Made by a program: the position numbers and the translations under genes. A model generated the notes under the pieces. That model was given only the letters and a program-made list of their open reading frames with translations. It did no database searches and was not told where the DNA came from. From CADEDH01 sp039201605 (GTDB lineage Bacteria > Actinomycetota > Acidimicrobiia > Acidimicrobiales > SZUA-35): 64,000 nt of DNA. Below are positions 28,398 to 36,919 of the stretch, in pieces. Location of the stretch: the NCBI GenBank assembly GCA_039201605.1, contig JBCCRO010000006.1:1-64000 (forward strand). The letters run 5' to 3'. Numbering within the stretch: the stretch's first letter is position 1; every line of letters starts with the position of its first letter.

Positions 28398-28424
28398 TTT
28401 CGACAGGTCGCAGAACGAACTTGA
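28398..28424 (-). promoter_or_regulatory. Promoter-like repeat, proximal copy (TCAA-N15-TGTCGAAA)
   Basis: Read on the minus strand, TCAA (28424-28421), 15 bases, then TGTCGAAA (28405-28398), 24 bases before the sigma factor start. The layout resembles FliA/WhiG promoters (TAAA-N15-GCCGATAA). The same pattern occurs exactly 60 bp upstream, suggesting autoregulation. Confidence 0.5.
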
Positions 28425-28457
28425 GAAAAAGTTTTGGGACTTTCCCGCCGTCGATTG

Positions 28458-28484
28458 ATTCGACATGCAGGACCCCGAACTTGA
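28458..28484 (-). promoter_or_regulatory. Promoter-like repeat, distal copy (TCAA-N15-TGTCGAAT)
   Basis: Second copy of the element at 28398-28424, shifted by exactly 60 bp. The 12-mer TTCTCAAGTTCG and the block TGTCG are identical in both and the ten bases between are mostly different, so it is the two boxes that are kept. Confidence 0.5.
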
Positions 28485-28540
28485 GAACGTCGACGTGCAA
28501 ATGGGCCGAGCGGCCCCCTTGACGCCGGACGAGGGCGGGA

Positions 28541-29605
28541 CTAATCGGTGGCGGCGAGATCGGCGTCGATGACGGAGGAGATCGTCGGCGCAGGCTCCGA
28601 CAGCTGGGCCTCCAACGTGCCGTCGAAGCTTGCGACCCGAACCCCACGCGGCCACAGCAGACGCAGCAGCGCGGCCGGATCGTCCCAGGTGGCGAGGCCG
28701 GCGGCGCCGGGGGCGACCCGACCCGAACCCACCTCTTCGGTGACGATGGCGGCCACGATCCCGGTGACCACCGATGGATGGTCGATCACGCCGAGGATGA
28801 TCGTCTCCACCGCTCGGTCCCGACGGCCCCGGACCTCCACCCGCAACGCCCCGGGCCCGCCGTCGGCGTGCGGTGGCCGCAGCATCGGCAGCCGCGACGT
28901 GAACCGATCGCGTCGGGTGGCCGCCATCCGGGCCGAGATGCGCTGGGCGGCGGGAAACACCGGTTGCAGCAGGAACGGGCTGGGCAGCGCCCCCCGATAG
29001 CAGTCGCGGGCGCCGAAGGGGTCGGGGAACCAGGCCAGGTCCCGACCCGAGCCACCCCGGCGCAGCACCCACTCGCCGTCCAGCCAGTCGTAGCCGCTCG
29101 ACTTGAGGGCACGGTGGTGCTGGCGGGCGCAGGCGGGCCCGCCGGTGGCGGCCTTGTACACGCTGATGACCTCGACCTCGTCGAGGCCGTCGGCGGCGAA
29201 CCGGGTGAGCACGCAGCTGAGACCGGGGACGAAGGCGGCGCCGACCACCACCGAGCGACCGGCCTCGACCGCCTCGTCGTGCAGTTCCAGCAGGCCCGAC
29301 ACCTCGTCGGGATCGTCCGAGGTGGTGACGACGTCGCTCCCTCGGGACAGCCACGTCCGGGCCAGTTCGAGCTGGGTACCGACCGGGGTGGCGATGGCGA
29401 CGACGTCCGGGACCGGCTCATCCAAGATCGGCCCGGAGGTCACCTCGGTGGTCGCGTCGTCGGCGATGGCCTCCACCGCCGTCGTGGTGCGTCGGAGGCG
29501 GCGGGCGTCGATGTCGAAGAGGCTGAGGCGCTCGACCGACGAGATGGCGAGTTGGCGGGCCAGCTGGGAACCGCTGGCGCCGAGACCGATGACGGCGATG
29601 TCCAT
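28541..29605 (-). CDS. NAD(P)-binding oxidoreductase, saccharopine dehydrogenase-like
   Basis: This 354-residue protein has an N-terminal Rossmann fold (MDIAVIGLGASGSQLARQL, acidic residue in SLFDIDARRL). The following segment, VVAIATPVGTQLELARTWLSRGSDVVTTSDDPDEV and AGRSVVVGAAFVPGLSCVL, is typical of saccharopine/homoserine dehydrogenase-like proteins. The C-terminal domain is large and Arg-rich. The substrate is not evident. The ATG overlaps the stop of a 46-residue upstream gene (TGATG). Confidence 0.75.
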   Translation of the reverse strand: MDIAVIGLGASGSQLARQLAISSVERLSLFDIDARRLRRTTTAVEAIADDATTEVTSGPILDEPVPDVVAIATPVGTQLELARTWLSRGSDVVTTSDDPDEVSGLLELHDEAVEAGRSVVVGAAFVPGLSCVLTRFAADGLDEVEVISVYKAATGGPACARQHHRALKSSGYDWLDGEWVLRRGGSGRDLAWFPDPFGARDCYRGALPSPFLLQPVFPAAQRISARMAATRRDRFTSRLPMLRPPHADGGPGALRVEVRGRRDRAVETIILGVIDHPSVVTGIVAAIVTEEVGSGRVAPGAAGLATWDDPAALLRLLWPRGVRVASFDGTLEAQLSEPAPTISSVIDADLAATD

Positions 29606-29745
29606 CAGTCGAGTTCGGACGGGGTGATCTCCCGCCAGCCACCGCTCTGCGGCGGCACGCCGCCGCTCCCCCGCAGCCGGAAGAGGGTGGCGATGAGGCC
29701 GGTCAGCCCCATGGCGAACACGACACGTCGAGCCAAGCGCAACAT
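29605..29745 (-). CDS. 46-residue membrane peptide, translationally coupled
   Basis: ATG at 29745; the stop shares a base with the start of the next gene. The peptide begins MLRLARRVVFAMGLTGLIAT, a basic N terminus plus a short hydrophobic segment, and ends GGWREITPSELD. It fills the gap between the acyl-CoA dehydrogenase and oxidoreductase genes precisely, which supports it as real. No family is recognised. Confidence 0.6.
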   Translation of the reverse strand: MLRLARRVVFAMGLTGLIATLFRLRGSGGVPPQSGGWREITPSELD

Positions 29746-29773
29746 GGTTGTCAGCCTAGCGGTGACACCTCGG

Positions 29774-30997
29774 TCAGCTCTGCGGGCGGCCGTCCTCGTC
29801 GGCGGGGAGGTACCCGCCCCGACCCTGGGGGAGCTTCATCTCCAGGACTCGGGAGGCGACCACGGTTCGGAGGATCTGGGCCGTACCACCGCCGATAGTG
29901 AACATGCGCACGTCGCGGTACATCCGCTCCAGCGGGTTGTTGCGGGAGTAGCCGGCGGCGCCGAAGGCCTGGAGGGCATCCGACACCACGGCGATCGACG
30001 ATTCGGCGGTGAAGATCTTGGCCTGGGCGGCGAGGGTGGGATCGGGGAAGGGGCTGCCGTTCGGACCCTGCGACAACGCCGCCCGGTAGGTGAGAGAGCG
30101 GGCGGCCTCGAGCTTCACCGACATGTCGGCCAGCATCCACTGCAGGCCTTGGAACTCGGCGATCGGTCGGCCGAACTGCTCCCGCTTCTTCACGAAGTCG
30201 AGCGCCAGCTCGTAGGCGCCGGTCGCCAGGCCGAGGCCGACGGTGCCGGCGCCCACCCGCTGGGCGTTGTAGGCGTTCATCAGCCGCCCGAAGCCCTTGG
30301 TGAACCCACCCGGAGGGTGCAGCACCATCTCGGGGCCGACGTACATGTCGGAGAAGATCAGTTCCATCTCGGGGATGCCCCGTAGGCCCATCGTCGGCTC
30401 GCGGCGCCCCAGTCGGAGCCCCTCCGTCTCGTCCCGGATGGCGAGGAAGCCACCGATGCCCTCGTCGACCCCGTCCTCGTCGTAGACCCGGGCGAAGATC
30501 AGGTGGAGGCGGGAGACCCCGCCGCCGGTGATCCAGTGCTTGGTGCCGTTGAGCACGTACCCGTCGCCCCGGCGATCGGCCCGTGTCGTCATCTCCGAGG
30601 CGGCGCTACCCGCACCGGGCTCGGTGATGCAGATCGCCGGCTTGTCGCCCCCGAGCACCATCTCGGCCGCCAGCCGCTTCTGGTCGTCGCTGCCGTAGGC
30701 GGCGATGGCGGAGATGGCGCCCATGTTGGCCTCGACGGCGATACGGCCGGTGACGCCGCACACCTTGGCCATCTCCTCCACCACCAGCACGGCGTCCAGC
30801 AGTGAGTGACCGGGACCGCCCAGTTCGGGCGACAGGGTCATGCCGGTGAAACCGGCGTCGGCCAGGGCGGCGACGTTGTCCCACGGGTATTCCTCGGTGC
30901 GGTCCACCTCGGCCGCCCGGGGGGCGATCACCTCGTTGGCCAGGGCGCGGGCCTCGGCCTGGATGCGGAGCTGGTCGTCGGTCAGGGTCCAGGACAT
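29774..30997 (-). CDS. Acyl-CoA dehydrogenase
   Basis: This 407-residue flavoenzyme oxidises acyl-CoA thioesters to enoyl-CoA. Family blocks are AICITEPGAGSAASEMTT, YVLNGTKHWITGGG (FAD/substrate loop), QRVGAGTVGLGLATGAYELA, REQFGRPIAEFQGLQWMLADM and the C-terminal GGGTAQILRTVVASRVL. In this last block the Glu found in medium-chain enzymes (YEGT) is Gly, so the catalytic base must lie elsewhere, as in isovaleryl/long-chain types, or the activity differs. It follows a P450 gene by 80 bases on the same strand. Confidence 0.93.
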   Translation of the reverse strand: MSWTLTDDQLRIQAEARALANEVIAPRAAEVDRTEEYPWDNVAALADAGFTGMTLSPELGGPGHSLLDAVLVVEEMAKVCGVTGRIAVEANMGAISAIAAYGSDDQKRLAAEMVLGGDKPAICITEPGAGSAASEMTTRADRRGDGYVLNGTKHWITGGGVSRLHLIFARVYDEDGVDEGIGGFLAIRDETEGLRLGRREPTMGLRGIPEMELIFSDMYVGPEMVLHPPGGFTKGFGRLMNAYNAQRVGAGTVGLGLATGAYELALDFVKKREQFGRPIAEFQGLQWMLADMSVKLEAARSLTYRAALSQGPNGSPFPDPTLAAQAKIFTAESSIAVVSDALQAFGAAGYSRNNPLERMYRDVRMFTIGGGTAQILRTVVASRVLEMKLPQGRGGYLPADEDGRPQS

Positions 30998-31077
30998 GGG
31001 ACAATCCTCGTTGGTGGCAGGGCGTCGTGGGTAATCGCCGACGATCCGGGTGGTCACCGGCGATCGGACGGCGGGGG

Positions 31078-32367
31078 CTACAGCCGGCGGCTCACGGCGA
31101 CGGCGAGGTGTTCGATACCGTTCACGAAGTTGCTGTCGACATACGTCGGCCGACCGCACAGCTCGAGCGTGAGGTCACGACGGATGATCTCGGTGATGAG
31201 GGCCGACAGCTCCAGGCGGGCCAGGGAGGCCCCGAGGCAGAAATGGGCGCCGCCTCCGCCGAAGGCGAGGTTGGTCGGCGGGTTGGGTCGATCGAAGCTG
31301 AACCGCAGGGGATCGGGGAACACCGACTCGTCGAAATTGGCGGCGGCGTACCACATGACCAGCTTGTCGCCGGCGGCGACCGGGGTGCCGGACAGTTCGG
31401 CATCGACGGTGGCCGTGCGCCGGAAGTAGAGGATGGGCGAGGAGTACCGGAGCACCTCCTCCACCGCGCCGTTGACCAGCACGGGGTCGAGGGTGCCGTC
31501 CCGTCGCTGTTGCCCCCGCAGCCGCTCGAACTCGTCGGCGAAGTCCACCAGGTGCAGGGCCAGGTGGGCCATCGACGACCGGGTGGTCTCGTTGCCGGCG
31601 AAGATCATCAGCCGGAAGAAGTTGGTGAACTCGGCGTCGGTCAGTCGGGTGGGGCCCTGGCCGTCGTCGGCGTCGACCTCGGCCTGGATGAGCTTGCTCA
31701 CCAGATCATCGGTCGGCCGGTCCCGACGCCGCTCGCCCAACTTGCGGGCGTAGGTGTTGATCCCGGTGGCGGCCGGGCTGTTGAAGGGCAGCAGACGGAG
31801 GTCGGTGGTGTTGCCGTAGGCGTCGGCCGGCAGCGGCTCACTGCTGGTCCCCGCCACCAGATGGTCCGACAGCTCGATCATGTAGCGGTGGTCGGCCTCG
31901 GGCACGCCCATGATGTCGCAGATCACCCCGATCGGGATGGGGGCGGCCACCGTCTCCACCCAGTCGCCACCCCCCTCGGCCTCCAGGGCGTCGAGGGCGG
32001 CCGCCACCCGGTGGGCGATGGCCTCGGCGTAGCCCTGGACGTGGCGAGGGGTGAAGGCGGCGCTGACGAGGCGTCGCAAACGGGTGTGGATCGGGGGGTC
32101 GAGATCGATCATCGAGGCCCGGGCGTCGAGGGCGTCCTCGTCGATGTCGTAGATCTGGATGTGGCCGACGGCGGAGGAGTACGTCCGTGGGTCACGGCTC
32201 ACCGCCACCACATCGGCGTGGCGGGTGACCGACCAGAATCCGGTGCGATCACCGGCGGCCGGAGGCGACCGGACGAGCCCCGGTGTCCGTCGCAGCTCGG
32301 CGAAGGCCGGCTGGGGAATCCCGGCGTCGAACGTGGCAGGATCGTGAAGATCAACGGGCGCAATCAC
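31078..32367 (-). CDS. Cytochrome P450 (MarR-linked)
   Basis: This 429-residue heme monooxygenase has the I-helix LMIFAGNETTRSSM, the ExxR motif EEVLRYSSP, and the heme loop FGGGGAHFCLGASLARLEL with the Cys ligand at about 377. The segment GNTTDLRLLPFNSPAATGI also occurs, with small changes, in the second P450 at 33269; both resemble actinobacterial CYP125/CYP142-like enzymes, many acting on steroids or terpenes. GTG at 32367 is chosen, with GGAG upstream. It is divergent from a MarR regulator across an inverted repeat. Substrate unknown. Confidence 0.92.
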   Translation of the reverse strand: MIAPVDLHDPATFDAGIPQPAFAELRRTPGLVRSPPAAGDRTGFWSVTRHADVVAVSRDPRTYSSAVGHIQIYDIDEDALDARASMIDLDPPIHTRLRRLVSAAFTPRHVQGYAEAIAHRVAAALDALEAEGGGDWVETVAAPIPIGVICDIMGVPEADHRYMIELSDHLVAGTSSEPLPADAYGNTTDLRLLPFNSPAATGINTYARKLGERRRDRPTDDLVSKLIQAEVDADDGQGPTRLTDAEFTNFFRLMIFAGNETTRSSMAHLALHLVDFADEFERLRGQQRRDGTLDPVLVNGAVEEVLRYSSPILYFRRTATVDAELSGTPVAAGDKLVMWYAAANFDESVFPDPLRFSFDRPNPPTNLAFGGGGAHFCLGASLARLELSALITEIIRRDLTLELCGRPTYVDSNFVNGIEHLAVAVSRRL

Positions 32368-32426
32368 GGTGACTCCGTCAGGGACGCAACAATTCGATCG
32401 TGAACGAGCGACACCAGCCAACGATA

Positions 32427-32442
32427 ACTTTGGCCCCAAAGT
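32427..32442. promoter_or_regulatory. Inverted repeat between P450 and marR genes, likely operator
   Basis: ACTTTGG-CC-CCAAAGT is a perfect 7+7 bp inverted repeat with a 2-bp spacer, about midway in the 120-bp gap between the divergent P450 and MarR genes. Its AT-rich outer arms stand out in this GC-rich DNA. Size and position fit a MarR dimer site controlling both promoters. Confidence 0.6.
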
Positions 32443-32487
32443 AACGTCAAGCGTTCACCCCCCACCGCCCAACAGCGAGGAGCCGCC

Positions 32488-33000
32488 GTGCCCTACGAGT
32501 TCGATCCCGACGCCCTGCGAGAAGCGCGACAGGACATCGAGAGCCGAATCTCTGGCCAGGATGTCGACCTCGACGTCGAGGAGGCCGTGTCCAACATCTA
32601 CCGGGCGGCCACCGTGCTCAGCCGCACGGCGGAGAAGGAGATCATGTCGGTCGAGGATCTCTCCTGGTCCGGCTTCAGCGTGTTGTGGGTGCTGTGGGTC
32701 TGGGGCGAGATGGACTCGTCGCGCCTCGCCGCCGAACTCGGCCTCACCCTGGGCACGGTCACCGGGGTCCGCAAGGGGTTGGAGGCCAACGGCCTCGCCG
32801 CCTGCCGGACCGACCCCGACGACGGACGCCGCCGTCTGATCTCGCTGACGAGCGAGGGCGAGCAGGTCATCGAGCGCACCTACCCCCGGTTCAATCGGTG
32901 GGCCGCCGAGCTGCTCGGCGGTCTCAGCGCCGACGAGGTGCAGCTGCTGGCCAAGCTGCTCCGCACCGTGATCGTGGCCCCGGCCGAGCGCACGGGCTGA
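32488..33000 (+). CDS. MarR-family transcriptional regulator
   Basis: This 170-residue protein has a GTG start after GCGAGGAG. The winged helix is clear: SSRLAAELGLTLGTVTGVRKGLEANGLAACRTDPDDGRRRLISLTSEGE, where DPDDGRRRLISLT is the wing. Flanking helices form the dimer and ligand-binding interface. It is divergent from the first P450 gene and probably represses it and itself through the nearby inverted repeat; the inducer would be the P450 pathway substrate or an acyl-CoA (inference). Confidence 0.92.
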   Translation: MPYEFDPDALREARQDIESRISGQDVDLDVEEAVSNIYRAATVLSRTAEKEIMSVEDLSWSGFSVLWVLWVWGEMDSSRLAAELGLTLGTVTGVRKGLEANGLAACRTDPDDGRRRLISLTSEGEQVIERTYPRFNRWAAELLGGLSADEVQLLAKLLRTVIVAPAERTG

Positions 33001-33065
33001 CGACGCCCGATCCCCGGCGGCTCGACGGCACCGCCACGGCCCTCCGACGAGGGTGAGGACGGTCG

Positions 33066-33272
33066 TCAGTCGACGAGCTTGATCGCCTGCGACGGGCACC
33101 GCTCGGCCAGGTCGAGGGCCAGGGCCCGCGGCAGGTAGCGGTCACCGACGACCAGTGCGTACCCGTCGTCGCCGACCTCGAAGGTCTCCGGTGCGGCAAA
33201 CTCGCACTGACCGCTCCCCACGCAGACATCGGTGTCGACCGCCACCTCCACCAGATCATCGTCGTCACTCAT
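33066..33272 (-). CDS. 3Fe-4S ferredoxin
   Basis: This 68-residue electron carrier has three cluster cysteines: Cys17 and Cys23 in CVGSGQC and Cys59 in RCPSQAI. The fourth 4Fe-4S ligand position is non-Cys, the usual form of ferredoxins that serve actinobacterial P450s. Its start overlaps the stop of the upstream P450 gene (ATGA, 33269-33272), so the two are translationally coupled and are very probably redox partners. No ferredoxin reductase is encoded nearby. Confidence 0.93.
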   Translation of the reverse strand: MSDDDDLVEVAVDTDVCVGSGQCEFAAPETFEVGDDGYALVVGDRYLPRALALDLAERCPSQAIKLVD

Positions 33273-34510
33273 GCACCCTCCCCTGGTTGCATGTCAACCG
33301 ACAATACGCCGTGCACGAAGTTCGAGGGAGCCCGCACCACCTCACCGGACTGGGTGAGGTGCAGCCGGCGGGTCACCATCTCCTCGAGCAGGATCGTCAC
33401 CTCCAGGCGGGCCAGGAAGGCGCCGAGACAGAAATGCGGGCCACCCCCACCGAAGGCCATCTGGTCCCGAGGATTCCGGCCGACGTCGAAGGTCATCGGG
33501 TCGGGGAAGGCCTCGGGATCACGGTTGGCCGAGGCGTACCACATGACCACCTTGTCGCCCGCCGCGATCTCGGTGCCCGCCACCTCGGTGTCGGCGGCGG
33601 CGGTGCGCCGCATGTGGAGCACCGGGGTCGACCACCGGAGGACCTCCTCGGTGGCCGAGGAGATCAACGACGGATCGTCGAGCACCCGCCCCCACTCCTC
33701 GGGGAAGGCGGCCAGCGCCATCGCGCCGTGGCTGATGGCGGTGCGGGTGGTCTCGTTGCCGGCGAACAGCAGGATGTGGAACAGGTGGCGGAACTCGTGC
33801 TCCGACACCCGCTCCCCCTCGGCCTCGGTCTGCACCAAATGGGTGACCAGGTCGTCGCGTGGCTCGACCCGACGCTCGGCCCGCAACCGCTCGCCGTACT
33901 CGAAGATCGCATGACTGGCCGGTGAGTTGAAGGGCAGCAGACGGAGCTCGGTGGTGTTGCCGAAGGCGTCGGGCGGGATCGACTGGGTATCGCCCGTGCC
34001 CTCCACCAGGTAGTTCGACAACTCGACCAGGTAGTCGGCGTCCTCCTCGGGCACCCCGAGCATGGCCAGGATCACCCGGATCGGGAGCGGAGCGGCCACC
34101 AGCTCCACCCAGTCGCCACCACCCTGCTCGACGAAGGCGTCGAGCAGCTCTACGGTGATGTCGCGCACGGTATCGGACCAGGCGCGGACGTTCTTGGGGG
34201 TGAACGCGCCCGACACCACCCGCCGCAGGCGGGGGTGGTCGGGTGCGTCGGTGTCGATCAACGACCGCCGGGCCGCCAGGGCGTCGGCCTCCAGATCCCA
34301 CAGGTTGGTGTGGCCGACGGCGGAGGAGAACACGTCCGGGTTCCGCGACACGTGACGAACGTCGGCGTAGCGCGTGACCGCCCAGAACCCGTCGGTCCCG
34401 TAGGGATGCCAGGCCAGGCCCGGCATCGCCCGCATGGCGGAGAACCGCTCGTGGGGGATGCCGTCCAGGTACAGCTGGGCATCGGTGACGTTCGGTGTCT
34501 CGGCGATCAT
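33269..34510 (-). CDS. Cytochrome P450 (ferredoxin-coupled)
   Basis: This 413-residue P450 has the I-helix LLFAGNETTRTAI, ExxR EEVLRWSTP, and heme loop FGGGGPHFCLGAFLARLEV with Cys at about 361. It is clearly related to the P450 at 31078 through the shared GNTTELRLLPFNSPAS stretch. It lies 37 bases after the glutamine-synthetase-like gene in the same direction and overlaps the ferredoxin gene. P450 plus ferredoxin plus a glutamine-synthetase-like ligase recalls cyclic secondary-amine (morpholine/piperidine type) degradation operons; substrate remains inference. Confidence 0.92.
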   Translation of the reverse strand: MIAETPNVTDAQLYLDGIPHERFSAMRAMPGLAWHPYGTDGFWAVTRYADVRHVSRNPDVFSSAVGHTNLWDLEADALAARRSLIDTDAPDHPRLRRVVSGAFTPKNVRAWSDTVRDITVELLDAFVEQGGGDWVELVAAPLPIRVILAMLGVPEEDADYLVELSNYLVEGTGDTQSIPPDAFGNTTELRLLPFNSPASHAIFEYGERLRAERRVEPRDDLVTHLVQTEAEGERVSEHEFRHLFHILLFAGNETTRTAISHGAMALAAFPEEWGRVLDDPSLISSATEEVLRWSTPVLHMRRTAAADTEVAGTEIAAGDKVVMWYASANRDPEAFPDPMTFDVGRNPRDQMAFGGGGPHFCLGAFLARLEVTILLEEMVTRRLHLTQSGEVVRAPSNFVHGVLSVDMQPGEGA

Positions 34511-34547
34511 CGTCTGTGCTCCTCGTGCTGGTCCCGGCGCCGCGGCC

Positions 34548-35891
34548 TCAGCAGTGCTCGGCGTAGCGGTCGCGCTCCCAGGCGTTTACCTCGTCGGCGT
34601 CGGGTGAGTGCTCGGCGGCCAGGGCGATCTCGTGTTCGGCGATCAGGGCGTAGGTCAAGGAGAACTCCTCACCCAACTGATCGGCCAGGGCGCTGCCCCG
34701 GTAGGCGGCCACGGCCCCGGTCAGATCGGTGGGCAGGGCCGGGCTGTCTCCGGGGTTGGAGTACATGTCGCCCTCGCACATGATCGGGGGCTCGACCTTG
34801 CGCTCCAGGCCGTCGGCCCCGGCGGCCAGGATGCCGGCGATGACCACGTAGGGGTTGGCGTCGGCGCCGGCCGAACGGAACTCCACCCGGTTGGCCGACG
34901 AGCCGGTCTCGACGATGCAGCGACAGAGCACGGTGCGGTTGTCGAGGCCCCAGTGGATGTGGGTGGGGGCGAAGGTGTAGGGCCGCAGCCGCTTGGGGCC
35001 GTTGGGCGTCGGCGCCGCCAGCAGCGTCATGGCCTCGGCGTGGGTGGTGAGCCCGCCGATCCAGTGCCGCATCGTCTGGTTGGGGCCGCCGTCGGAGTCG
35101 GCGAAGGCGTTGGCTCCACCGGCGTCGTTGAGGCTCGTGTGGACGTGCATGCCCGAGCCCGACTGCTCGGTCCACGGCTTGGGCATGAACGTGGCCCGCA
35201 TACCGTGCTCCCGGGCCACCTGCTTCACGATGCTCTTGAACAGCACGGTGTCGTCGGCGCAGCGCATGGCGTCGCTGTGGCCGATGTTGATCTCGAACTG
35301 GCCGGGTCCGTACTCGGCGTTGGACGACTCCACCTCGAGACCGGCCCCGGTCAGGCCGTCGCGCATGTCTTTCAGCGCCGCCTCGAACTCCACCCCGTCG
35401 GTCAGCGAGGAGTACTGGATGTGGCCCTGCACCGGCTCCCACTCCGGGGTGCAGAGGAAGAACTCCATCTCGGTGGCGACAACGGGGTCGAGGCCGGCGG
35501 CCCGACACCGCTCGACCTGGCGGGCGAGCACGGTGCGGGGGGCGAGCGGATGGGGCTGGTGGTTCTGGTCGACGGCGTCGGCGAAGACCAGGGCGTACCC
35601 GGGCCGATGGGTGAGGATCCGGCCGCTGGCCACGTCGGGGATGAGATGGCAGTCGAGATACCCGGAGTCCATGTTGATGTACGGGTTCTCGGGCAGGTCG
35701 TTCTGCATGTCGAACACGAACATGGCATCGGCGATGTGCACCCCGCCGGTGACGACCGTGTCGAAGAACCGGTCGATGGGAACCCGCTTGCCCCGCAGGT
35801 GCCCTTGGGTATCGGGTGCGGCCACCTCGACGGTGTGGACCTCGGCCTCGGCGCATGCGGCCCGGAACTCATCGATGGTCTGGGTGGTCAC
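34548..35891 (-). CDS. Glutamine-synthetase-like gamma-glutamyl-amide ligase
   Basis: This 447-residue protein has the glutamine synthetase fold: ATEMEFFLCTPEW, SSNAEYGPGQFEINIGHSDAM, MPKPWTEQSGSGMHVHTSL (ATP/Glu site) and SSANRVEFRSAGADANPY. It lacks the adenylylation-type C terminus of GlnA1 and groups by motif with PuuA-like enzymes that attach glutamate to amines such as putrescine, ethylamine, isopropylamine or aniline. The neighbouring PuuD-like hydrolase, dehydrogenase and P450 favour catabolic gamma-glutamylation rather than nitrogen assimilation. Confidence 0.88.
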   Translation of the reverse strand: MTTQTIDEFRAACAEAEVHTVEVAAPDTQGHLRGKRVPIDRFFDTVVTGGVHIADAMFVFDMQNDLPENPYINMDSGYLDCHLIPDVASGRILTHRPGYALVFADAVDQNHQPHPLAPRTVLARQVERCRAAGLDPVVATEMEFFLCTPEWEPVQGHIQYSSLTDGVEFEAALKDMRDGLTGAGLEVESSNAEYGPGQFEINIGHSDAMRCADDTVLFKSIVKQVAREHGMRATFMPKPWTEQSGSGMHVHTSLNDAGGANAFADSDGGPNQTMRHWIGGLTTHAEAMTLLAAPTPNGPKRLRPYTFAPTHIHWGLDNRTVLCRCIVETGSSANRVEFRSAGADANPYVVIAGILAAGADGLERKVEPPIMCEGDMYSNPGDSPALPTDLTGAVAAYRGSALADQLGEEFSLTYALIAEHEIALAAEHSPDADEVNAWERDRYAEHC

Positions 35892-35943
35892 GGTTCCTCC
35901 AGAAGGTTGTGGGGTTGGTTTGGCGATCAGCGGTGGCCGACGG

Positions 35944-36915
35944 TCAGTCGGTCACCAGCACGAGGCGGCCCTCGACCTCGCCGGCTCGTAGTCGTTCGTG
36001 GGCCCGCTGGGCCTCGGACAGGGGAACGGCTTCGACCGGGGCCAGGATGCCGGGTTCCCGCCGGGCCAGATCCAGCAGCTCGTCGAGCTGGGGGCGGCTA
36101 CCCCAGAAGCTCGACAGGAAGCGGGCCTCGTGGGGGACGGCGCCCAGCCCGAAGGGGATGCGACCGCCGAAGAGGCCGACGACGACGACGGCGCCCTGCT
36201 TGGCCACGGTGGCGGAGGCTGCGGTCAGGGTGGTGTCGGAGCCGATGAAGTCGATGATGCCATCGATGGGGGGCAACCCGTCGTCGGGGCCCACCGCATG
36301 ATCGGCTCCGAGCTCCATGGCGGTGGCCCGCTTCGCGGCCGACAGATCGAGGGCGTACACCTCGACGTCGGTGAGCAGCTTCAGGTAGCGGATGGCGTAC
36401 TGGCCGAGGCCGCCGGCGCCGATGACGAGCGCCCGCCGCCGACGGGGACCGGGGCGCCGCAGCACCTCCAGCGTCTGCTGGACGGCGCGGTAGGCGGTGA
36501 GCCCGCCACAGGCCAGGGGGGCCGAGGCAACCGGATCGAGGCCCTCCAGTGGGCTCAGGTAGTACCGGTGGGGGATCCGCATGCGCTGGGCGTACCCGCC
36601 GTCGGCGAACAGGCCGGCCTCGGTGGCGTCGGCGCAGATCATGTCGAGCCCCTCGGCGCACTGCTCGCAGCCACCGCAACCCCAGGGTGCGTACACCATC
36701 ACCGGCCCGAGCTCGGCGTGGACCCCGGTGACCTCGTGGCCCAGGATCATGGGCAGCGTGCTGCCGAAGTCACCGTCGACCACGTGGAGGTCGGAGTGGC
36801 ACACCCCGCAGGCGGTGACGTCGATGACTTCCTCGGTGCCGGAGACCATGGGCTCGGGATGCTCCTCGGTCAGTCGGATCGGACCACCGACGGCGTCGAG
36901 TACCGCTGCTCTCAT
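35944..36915 (-). CDS. Zinc-dependent alcohol dehydrogenase (MDR family)
   Basis: This 323-residue protein has catalytic zinc ligands in CGVCHSDLH and GHEVTGV and the structural zinc site CGGCEQCAEGLDMIC. The Rossmann motif is VIGAGGLGQYAIRYLK, with an acidic residue following in YALDLSAAK, suggesting NAD. The start is four bases after the LivM-LivG stop, placing it in the transporter operon. It would oxidise an alcohol or carbinol product of the P450 step, or reduce an aldehyde; direction is unknown. Confidence 0.92.
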   Translation of the reverse strand: MRAAVLDAVGGPIRLTEEHPEPMVSGTEEVIDVTACGVCHSDLHVVDGDFGSTLPMILGHEVTGVHAELGPVMVYAPWGCGGCEQCAEGLDMICADATEAGLFADGGYAQRMRIPHRYYLSPLEGLDPVASAPLACGGLTAYRAVQQTLEVLRRPGPRRRRALVIGAGGLGQYAIRYLKLLTDVEVYALDLSAAKRATAMELGADHAVGPDDGLPPIDGIIDFIGSDTTLTAASATVAKQGAVVVVGLFGGRIPFGLGAVPHEARFLSSFWGSRPQLDELLDLARREPGILAPVEAVPLSEAQRAHERLRAGEVEGRLVLVTD

Positions 36916-36919
36916 CCGC

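Noticed and set aside
34584..34607. GTTT-N14-GGGTGA resembling a SigB/SigF promoter
   Set aside because: Spacer and -10 differ from the six clustered sites and it lies inside the ligase coding sequence with no gene to drive on that strand.
34608..36248. Long plus-strand open frame opposite the gamma-glutamyl ligase and ADH genes
   Set aside because: Both minus-strand genes have complete family motifs; the opposite frame is Gly/Val/His-rich and is a high-GC shadow.
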